A model generated the notes under the pieces. The model was not told the DNA's origin. It did no database searches and worked only from the letters and a program-made list of their open reading frames with translations. This document shows, piece by piece, positions 57,272 to 64,000 of a DNA stretch of 64,000 nucleotides. Where the stretch lies: contig OZ038532.1 in the NCBI GenBank assembly GCA_964036665.1, positions 16,758,537 to 16,822,536 on the forward strand, given 5' to 3'. The position numbers were made by a program, and so were the translations under genes. Positions within the stretch are counted from its first letter, which is position 1. Every line of letters begins with the position of its first letter. The stretch is from Gordius sp. MW1 (taxonomy: Eukaryota; Nematomorpha; Gordioida; Gordea; Gordiidae).

Positions 57272-58444
57272 TATTGATAAATGAATTCTAAAATGTATTG
57301 CGCAAATTGGTACATAGATTTTCTAAACATTTTTATATCTATTAATTAAAAGTGATACATAAGATAAACATTCAACGAGTATAAATAACATAAATAAAAA
57401 AACTATTAAAATTTAAAATTGTACTTCTTAAAATAAATACCAAATTTTTGACATAAAGCTGGGTGGGTATTTGGCTTCTGGGTATCCCTCAACTAACCTT
57501 TTACAAATAACCTATTTTTATCAAAAGTGACGCAATATTGCAAATATGGGAATAAAATTCTAGAAGGAATAACATCTCTCCTTTGATGTTTTACGATGTT
57601 CGGCCAAAGATAAAGGGTTGATAACATATTTGAAGGCGAGAAGATAGAAATGCAAGCGTCCCAAGTTTAATATTAATTATTTAATTTATCTCAATAATAT
57701 AATATTTACATGTTTTAGTTAAGAGCGACTCTATTATATTTAATTACACGCAATGAAAAAAATCCAGCGATTGGCACTTTAAAACCCTTAGCTCCAAACA
57801 ATTTCTTAAATCTATAGCTGTTGAGTAACTTATAATTGAAAAGTTAACTGCAATTAGTTATTTTAATCGCGGGTGAACTGTAGCTGTCGTTAGTTAAATT
57901 ATTCTAAAAACTGTTTAATATTCATTACTTTCTATATATGTGAAAATTCTTAATAGAGTTGAATACTAAAGTTGTCTAGTTTGTGATCTTCGCTATCGAA
58001 TTTAATATTTTTTAGTGGGATAAACGTCAATATTTTTATTTTTGCGCTAATGAATTCTGATAAAATATTGCACATATCATATATACCATATTTAGAAAAT
58101 GTAAAAAATCTATGAAGTGTATGGGTTACCTTGGCAAATAAAATCTGAATATAGCAACGCGATCATTGGTTACCTATGCAAAAAACTTAACCTTTCTCTT
58201 TTAAGTATTCACGCAACCTATTCATAAAAGTTAATACATTCAAATAGTTGAAAGTCTTGTAATTCACCGTTAATACAACCTCGACCAGTGTATATAAACG
58301 CGTTATTTTAACTAAAAAACAATTTGTTCATTTATTTCTATTGTGTGCTTTCAATTGATATCTTGTCTAATAAAATAATATATTTATTAACAGTTTATAG
58401 GTATCCAAGCCGCAACAAGTGCTAAGCTTATGAACCAAACAATT
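57272..58444. other. Upstream region of ADRM1, AT-rich
   Basis: No gene is seen. The ADRM1 promoter should be at its left end, and no consensus element could be singled out. Confidence 0.4.
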
Positions 58445-58449
58445 GTATT

Positions 58450-58859
58450 TGTAATAAATGATTATACAATGTTATTACCTAAACATATTTATATAAAACA
58501 ACATGGCATTAACACGTGACAATGTAATGAATTGCGCATTATTTTAACATATCGGTGCATTCGACCAAAGTTTAACTGACCAAATATCTATGAATGTCTA
58601 CGAATGTCTATGAATATTTAACGAAAATGCTCCTTGAGAGGGGTTTACAGGGACGAAAACGTTAAGGTTAGTGTTTTAGGTCGGGGTTTTAGGTTAGGGT
58701 TTGGGTTAGGATTAGATGCACACATTTTAATCGACAAATGCATTTTCGTAGACATTTATTTGTTATTTGCTCTTTGGTCAATTGCAACTGAATCTTATTT
58801 TAATCAGATGTTTTTGGAATTTGAATAAAGATATTTCTTATTATAGAAGCTTTGTAACA
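58450..58859 (+). repeat. 5' LTR with a 247-base insert
   Basis: 58450-58547 and 58804-58859 match the 3' LTR almost exactly. The extra 58548-58794 is bordered by TTATTTTAA on both sides (58539-58547, 58795-58803). Its ends are weak inverted repeats (GCATTCGACCAAAG versus, inverted, GCAATTGACCAAAG), so a small MITE insertion is more likely than a deletion in the other LTR. Confidence 0.8.
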
Positions 58860-58893
58860 TTGGCGACGAGGTAATACTATTATAAATATATAT

Positions 58894-60129
58894 ATGCCAA
58901 GAATGGATGAGCAACTGAAAAAAATATCAATGGCTGAATTTAATTCAGAAATTCATTCGATTGAAGATTATCTGTACAATTTAGAAGCCATCCTAGACAT
59001 AAAAGGAATTAAATCTAGTCCAATAGTTAAAAAGAAGATAGTTTTGGCATACATAGGATTACCAATAATCAAGGAACTGAGGGAAATTTTATATCCCATG
59101 ACTTTAAATGATGCAAAATGGGAAAATCTTGAAAAGGCTTTATATCAAAGATATCAACCAATGAAAACTATTTTTGCTCATAGGTTAGATTTGATGAACT
59201 TAAGCAGATTGCTTGGTGAAAGTATTTTAGAATTGTCAAAAAGAATTAGAATATGCTTAAGTAAATGTGCATACATGCATGACTTTGATGAAAGAGCCCG
59301 AGATCATTTTATTTTTGCCCTTAAATTTAAACCACTAGAGATGGAACTTAAGACAAAATATCCTGATACTCTAGATGAGAAAGGCAAGCCCCTTACTTTT
59401 GAAAGAATTATAAATATGGCTTTATGTATGGAGAGAGCTGAAGTAGAGACAAATGGTGATTCTGAGGAAAGACTTTTTAAACTAAAATATGACACTAAGA
59501 AACAGTTGAATGATCACAACAAGAATGATAACAAAACATTATTTAAATGTTCAAGGTGTCTAAAACAACATACAAAATTTTGTTATCCAGCCTTTACAGC
59601 AACATGCTTCAGATGTCAAAAGAAAGGTCATTTTGCTATAGCTTGTCGTAGTGTATTAAATCAAATGACTCTCGAAAATGATAATGATGATTCTGGTGAT
59701 TCTATCAAACGTGTATGTCAATTATCTAAACGAGCCACAATAGAGGTTAAATTAAATGGTCAAAATTTCATAATGGAATATGACACGGGGGCTCAGATTA
59801 GTCTTATCAACCTTAAAATGTGGAAACAAATAGGCAGACCCAGATTGACCAAATGTATGTCTCCCAAAGCTTATGGTAACCAGCCAGTAAAACCGCTGGG
59901 CAAAACATTATTAAATGTCCAGATGGGGAAAATTAATCATAATTTGACAGCTGTGGTTACAAAGACAGATGATGTCCCCTTGTTTGGATTACCATGGATT
60001 AAAATTCGGATTAAATATTCCACAAGAAGTAAAAATTCATCAAAAAAAAATAGATGCAACAAGTCCGAAGTTCCACTGTATTCGTGGAATGTAACAGAAC
60101 AGCCTTGGGAACGTATACATATGGACTAG
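58894..60129 (+). CDS. gag-protease ORF joined to integrase
   Basis: 411 codons. The N-terminal part resembles a gag capsid region (AEFNSEIHSIEDYLYNLEAI, WENLEKALYQRY). A zinc-knuckle region CSRC.. and CFRCQKKGHFAIAC is at about 222-255. An aspartic protease with EYDTGAQISLINLKMW is at about 295-310 and LFGLPWI near 365-371. It then runs straight into the integrase start (QPWERIHMD, first catalytic Asp) and stops at TAG, 60127-60129. The next codons continue the integrase in the same frame (AGPIDGYFWCIAVDSYSKWV), so one amber codon separates the two halves. RT and RNase H, about 1.5 kb in related elements, are absent. Confidence 0.85.
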   Translation: MPRMDEQLKKISMAEFNSEIHSIEDYLYNLEAILDIKGIKSSPIVKKKIVLAYIGLPIIKELREILYPMTLNDAKWENLEKALYQRYQPMKTIFAHRLDLMNLSRLLGESILELSKRIRICLSKCAYMHDFDERARDHFIFALKFKPLEMELKTKYPDTLDEKGKPLTFERIINMALCMERAEVETNGDSEERLFKLKYDTKKQLNDHNKNDNKTLFKCSRCLKQHTKFCYPAFTATCFRCQKKGHFAIACRSVLNQMTLENDNDDSGDSIKRVCQLSKRATIEVKLNGQNFIMEYDTGAQISLINLKMWKQIGRPRLTKCMSPKAYGNQPVKPLGKTLLNVQMGKINHNLTAVVTKTDDVPLFGLPWIKIRIKYSTRSKNSSKKNRCNKSEVPLYSWNVTEQPWERIHMD

Positions 60130-60954
60130 GCGGGTCCCATAGATGGATATTTTTGGTGCATAGCTGTTGATTCATATTCAAAATGGGTCGAAGTGCAGCT
60201 ACAAAATAGCTCCACCACTACAACGACCATTAAAACCATGCGCCAATGGTTTGCAAGATGGGGAGTTCCAAAACAGATCGTTACAGACAACGGTCCTCAG
60301 TTTCGAAATTATGAAATGGAACAATTTTGCAAATCTTTAAACATAAAACACATCAGATCTACGCCATATCATACAAAAACAAATGGATTGGTGGAAAGAG
60401 CTATTAGAACTATAAAGAGCAGATATCAAGCATGCAGGGAATATACCAAAGATCCCGAGTCATGTATGCTTGACGTGTTGATGGGGTATAGAATCAGTGA
60501 ACACTCATCAACTGGGAGAACACCGTCGAAAGTGATGATGGGGAGAAACCTAAAAACGTCACTCGATTGGATACAACCAACAGTCGGCAATTACATAGAA
60601 CAAAAGACAGAGAAAAGTGAAAACAGGCAAAGGGACAAAGCTGTTACCAGAGAGTTTATGCCAGGTCAGGCTGTATGGGTTAAAAATGAGATCAAAAAAG
60701 GATGGCGGCTGGGGAAAGTCCTTAAGCGAAATGGACCTTATTCCTACGTGGTCGATACGATGAATAGAACCGTGAAAAAGCATAGTGACCAGCTAAGGGA
60801 ACGATACCAGCCAACCAAGAATGTTAGAGAAGAGAGCGATGACGAAATAAATTGCGATGACGAAGGCGTTGAAGATATCGTTACAGAAAGTACAGGGCCT
60901 CGAAGGTCAAATCGAGAAATACATCCTCTTAGGCGGCTTATTCAACAAATTTAG
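60130..60954 (+). CDS. Integrase core and C-terminal domain
   Basis: Continues in frame after the amber stop at 60127. VTDNGPQFRNYEMEQFC carries the second Asp, and TNGLVERAIRTIKSRY the Glu 35 residues further on, so the DD35E triad is complete. VLMGYRISEHSSTGRTPSKV follows, then PGQAVWVKN and TVKKHSDQLRERY, the usual C-terminal DNA-binding part. The first internal methionine frame starts at 60193. The ORF ends 27 bases before the 3' LTR. Confidence 0.85.
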   Translation, partial: AGPIDGYFWCIAVDSYSKWVEVQLQNSSTTTTTIKTMRQWFARWGVPKQIVTDNGPQFRNYEMEQFCKSLNIKHIRSTPYHTKTNGLVERAIRTIKSRYQACREYTKDPESCMLDVLMGYRISEHSSTGRTPSKVMMGRNLKTSLDWIQPTVGNYIEQKTEKSENRQRDKAVTREFMPGQAVWVKNEIKKGWRLGKVLKRNGPYSYVVDTMNRTVKKHSDQLRERYQPTKNVREESDDEINCDDEGVEDIVTESTGPRRSNREIHPLRRLIQQI

Positions 60955-60980
60955 TTCTAACTAAAATTAGCGAAGGGAAA

Positions 60981-61134
60981 TGTAATAAATGATTATACAA
61001 TGTTATTACCTAAACATATTTATATGAAACAACATGGCATTAACACGTGACAATGTAATGAATTGCGCATTATTTTAATCAGATGTTTTTGGAATTTGAA
61101 TAAAGATATTTCTTATTATAGAAGCTTTGTAACA
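60981..61134 (+). repeat. 3' LTR (154 bases)
   Basis: TG..CA ends. It contains AATAAA in GGAATTTGAATAAAGATATT. It lacks the 256-base stretch of the 5' LTR and otherwise differs by about one base (TATATGAAAC versus TATATAAAAC). Confidence 0.92.
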
Positions 61135-61139
61135 GTATT

Positions 61140-61643
61140 TTTCGCATGTCTTATTACAAGTTTAGTCTATGTATTTTAAAGCATTGATTGAGGTATAAAA
61201 TTTTCTAGCAAATGATATTAAAAGTAATCAGAATATTTATGCAAATTTTCTCATATTCACTATTAAAAATTTTAATAAATACACAGGTCTACAAAAGAAA
61301 CATCCCAATCGGACCCATAATCCTGATAGAGAATTTTGCCCTGAAAAATAATCTGCTTTTCGTTTTTTTTCACAATTACTAGTTTTTTAAATAAACGAGG
61401 TTAAAGGTACCAAAATTGCCCATTTTAAGCCTTTTTGAGGCTATATTGCCACATTTTTAATATTTAGTGAAAAATAGTAATAATGCATGTAGATTAAAGT
61501 TTCATTCTGTTGGATCTTGAAGCTGAGTTTGAGTCTGAAACTGAATGTTGGAATTATAGTGTGGCCTCTAACGGTATATATCGTAGTCCAAGTTACTAAG
61601 GTAAAGGGGGGGGGGGTAAATTGGATAAAGGAACCGTTTATAT
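61140..61643. other. Gap between two retroelements
   Basis: AT-rich with a G run at about 61608-61617. Nothing coding is supported. Confidence 0.4.
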
Positions 61644-61840
61644 TGTAAGGGAGTTTTATAGATCAGAATTCGAGATCTTTTATTAACGTATGTCGTGTCG
61701 CACAGAATGAATCGTAATACAGCTGAGTCAAAATATATTTATGTGACTGCTCGTTACAAAAAGCGATATCGTACATTTTATATAATAAAAAGGTATGTTG
61801 TAATAATAATCAACCCATATAATGGTTACGGATCCTTACA
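61644..61840 (-). repeat. Probable 3' LTR (197 bases)
   Basis: Short inverted ends TGTAAGG/CCTTACA and the adjoining polypurine tract support the borders. The partner LTR lies outside the window, so it cannot be confirmed. Confidence 0.55.
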
Positions 61841-61929
61841 CCTCATTCTTTCAAATTGAGGGACCACGAGGTCCGTGCTGTCCCGCCCTAGAGTATTCTC
61901 CAATAGGATCATTTCTTTATCAGGGCTGA

Positions 61930-62476
61930 CAACGACCTAACTGGTGTCCACCGTATCCACTTCCACGCCTACAGACTCCGCCGTCGCTATCGATACTACC
62001 GGCGCTACCGTCCTGTCTTGCCTTGCTGGCCTGGACGGGATTCTACACCTACACATTGGCCTTGGTTGCCACCGGCTACATATTCTACAGAAGGTTCTGG
62101 TCTGCCTTATATCTGCCTGATGTCTTGCCTGAGGACGCATCGGAACGTATCGGGCAATTTTGAGGGCGTTGCGTCGTTGTTGTTTGGGCTGCGCGCGGGG
62201 CCACATTTTGGTGCTGAATCTGGTCAACTTGTCCAGCTATACCCCGGGGTTGGCCACGGTGTCTGGATAGCGCGTCGCTATGCCTACCCGAAATAGGTCT
62301 AGCTGCATCCCGACTGCCTGTCTAAGCCTACCCGCCGCCCTTTCATCTGTGCAGGTGTCTTCGTGACGCTTAGGTAGGGTTCCATCGGCCTTCGTTCTCG
62401 GACCCTCAAATACGATAGGTCTCGGCCTCCCCCTTCGTTCGTGGGCTATCGCTCTCAAGCGTACTTTCACGATCAC
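61930..62476 (-). pseudogene. C-terminal tail of the retroelement polyprotein
   Basis: On the minus strand a GC-richer stretch reads GRPRPIVFEGPRTKADGTLP, then an Arg/Gln/Pro-rich segment (QRRNALKIARYVPMRPQ in one of two frames). It follows integrase and precedes the LTR. A basic, disordered tail in this place is common in the group. It has no enzyme domain. Confidence 0.45.
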
Positions 62477-62519
62477 CCATTCAGTTCTGTATTCAGAATA
62501 AAATATAAAAAGATTATTA

Positions 62520-63995
62520 TATCACTCTAGAGCGTAATTGTTCCACGTGGCGCACGTGCCCGGAGAAGCTAGTACTTCTACGTACATACCCTTCTGAGAT
62601 AGGATCTTAGCTTCTAGCCATTTTTTCTTTCCATTATAATTTCGCGCTCATACAGCATCACCGATTTTAAATCTAGAATAACTACGTGATGTGGTGTCCA
62701 ATTGCGCTGATTGTAACTATCTAGAGGCGTGTGTGGTAAACGGCCCAGAAATATCTCGCTAACCGGTTGTCGAGAAGGGAATCTTGGTGCGACGTTATGG
62801 TATAGTCGATAAAGCCATGACCCATCTTTTTCGCCCTCAGCGTTCTTCAGTCATCGTTTAACACAGCAACGTGCCTTTCCGCGAGTCCATTCGTACTCGG
62901 ATGATACGGAGGGGTAAGTAAATGCTGTATTCCCCATTTACTACAAAATTCTTTAAACTCGACGCTGGCAAAAGTGTGCCGTTGTCGGATACAATCGTCT
63001 TCGGTAGGCCATAAGCACTTGCAAGATTTTTTTAAGAAATCGACTACTACTTCCGTATATAACTTGCTCACTTGTTTATATTCTACCCAACTGGAGTGCG
63101 CATCTACGAGAATAATATATCGTTTCCCTTCAAAATCAAAGAAATCAAGGTGTATTTTTTCCCAAACTTGTTTAGTGGACGGCCATTTCGCTTTCCTGTA
63201 GTGTCATGGCGTCCTGGCAAGTTTTCCGCATTGCCCGCATTGTTCCACGAACACGGTAATATCTCGTATCTTGGGCCACCAGACGTGTCTTTTCGCTAGA
63301 CCTTTCATCTTGGCTATGCCCGTATGACCTGCATGAAGTAATTCAATTACTTGAGGTCGCTACACAGACGGAATTACTATATTTTCGCTTCGTAGTAACA
63401 CGTTGTTGTTGACCTCCAGTTCATTTATCAATCTTCGATAAGTAGCTGGTAACGTTTCTAGCGTACTTTTTCAAATCAAGTAATTAACACCAAAATTAAG
63501 TCTAGATCCTCTTGGACTAATTTTGCAAGATCAACATCGCCGCAATTTTGTGTTATTACGTTTACTTCTGCGAAGTTTTTGCCTTCTAACTCGTCGTATG
63601 TTAGGCCATCATTATCGTTTCCCAATCGTCTGGCAAGTGATTTGACTTACCTTTGCGGTATTTTGATGTTGCGTTGACATTTCCTAGCGCTAATAGCCAT
63701 TTTTGCAGCCTCGGCTTAACAATAGATCCCTATTGTTCTTTGCAAAATGTGATACCAGCGGTTTGTGGTAGGTAAAAAGGTCGAAACTTTGACCAATTAA
63801 GTATTCACGGCAACGGGTCAAACTCACTACCACTCAATCAATGAGTAATTAAGTTCTGCTTTGGAAATTTTTCGTGAAAAGTATGGAATTAGGTGTTCTT
63901 CCTGACAAATTACATGCAATAGCACACCACCTATACCTAGCTGTGACGCATCCACCGCTACGGCTAATGGTAGATCAGGAACAAAGCATGTCAGA
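62520..63995 (-). pseudogene. RNase H-integrase relic
   Basis: On the minus strand from the window edge: RNase H start (AVAVDASQLGIGGVLLHV, then YFSRKISKAELNYSLIE), a gap with stops, the integrase zinc finger (VIELLHAGHTGIAKMKGLAK then HVWWPKI, CGQCGK; about 63360-63215), a core beginning VWEKIHLDFFDFEGKRYIIL, the segment EFCSKWGIQHLLTPPYHPST then NGLAERHVAVLN (catalytic Glu), and finally GHVRHVEQLRSRV near 62540. The second Asp motif is scrambled (TEDDCIRQRHTF in place of SDNG). An in-frame stop precedes the finger (IPSV*RPQV), another interrupts CGKLARTP*HYRKA, and frames shift after LNDD. Confidence 0.85.
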
Positions 63996-64000
63996 ACAGG

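Larger units (their letters stand above)
58445..61139 (+). mobile_element. Short LTR retroelement lacking reverse transcriptase, unequal LTRs
   Basis: 5' LTR 58450-58859 (410 bases) and 3' LTR 60981-61134 (154 bases) start TG and end CA. The target duplication GTATT stands at 58445-58449 and 61135-61139. A primer-binding site TGGCGACGAGG begins at 58861 and a purine tract GCGAAGGGAAA ends at 60980. The size difference comes from a 256-base stretch between two TTATTTTAA words in the 5' LTR. Inside, gag and protease run into integrase with no RT or RNase H, so the copy is non-autonomous. Confidence 0.93.
61644..64000 (-). mobile_element. Ty3/gypsy element, 3' half, decayed, cut by the window edge
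   Basis: The 3' LTR is probably 61644-61840 (TGTAAGG .. CCTTACA, 197 bases), with the purine tract GAAAGAATGAGG directly inside (61841-61852). Upstream on the minus strand come a basic, proline-rich tail, the integrase and an RNase H. Its integrase resembles that of the relic at 1-1976 (LDFFDFEGKRYIILVDAHSS versus VDFFEWKSKYYFILVDAYSK), so both belong to one clade. Confidence 0.8.

Overview
The window is AT-rich DNA from an invertebrate animal, species not determinable from the sequence. Spliced genes carry consensus GT..AG introns, three of them encode metazoan-type proteins, and the space between and inside genes is filled with LTR retroelements and cut-and-paste DNA transposons. No CRISPR array, operon or rRNA was seen.

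Layout. 1-1976: 3' part of a decayed Ty3/gypsy pol (+), cut by the window edge. 2280-3120: C-rich minisatellite-like repeats. 7025-14624: an old hAT transposon with a dead transposase, split by a young LTR retrotransposon (7214-12060, minus strand, two 804-bp LTRs, CTTTT target duplication). 18045-18571: a minus-strand integrase relic. 21097-23202: a seven-exon gene predicted to encode a 374-residue secreted glycoprotein of unknown family. 28711-35020: an ADAMTS metalloprotease gene, 5' end unresolved. 35081-37773: a composite pogo-like element with a minisatellite and a TATA-driven gag-like ORF. 40590-50796: a chondroitin sulfate synthase gene (four coding exons, 944 aa), with transposons in its introns. 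51151-57271 (minus): the proteasomal ubiquitin receptor ADRM1/Rpn13 (eight exons, 404 aa), convergent with the synthase gene. 58450-61134: a short LTR element in which protease is joined to integrase with reverse transcriptase and RNase H missing, GTATT target duplication. 61644-64000 (minus): the 3' half of another decayed Ty3/gypsy element, running out of the window.

How things relate. The two matrix genes (an ADAMTS protease and a chondroitin polymerase) sit close together, but nothing shows co-regulation. The exon models of the three conserved genes and the novel gene were joined by hand; splice phases agree throughout and each of the three complete models has a total length divisible by three. 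Target-site duplications could be read directly for most of the mobile elements, which fixes their borders to the base. Several elements (hAT MITEs, a PHD-finger pogo-like element, a TA-flanked long-TIR element) lie inside introns of the synthase and ADRM1 genes.
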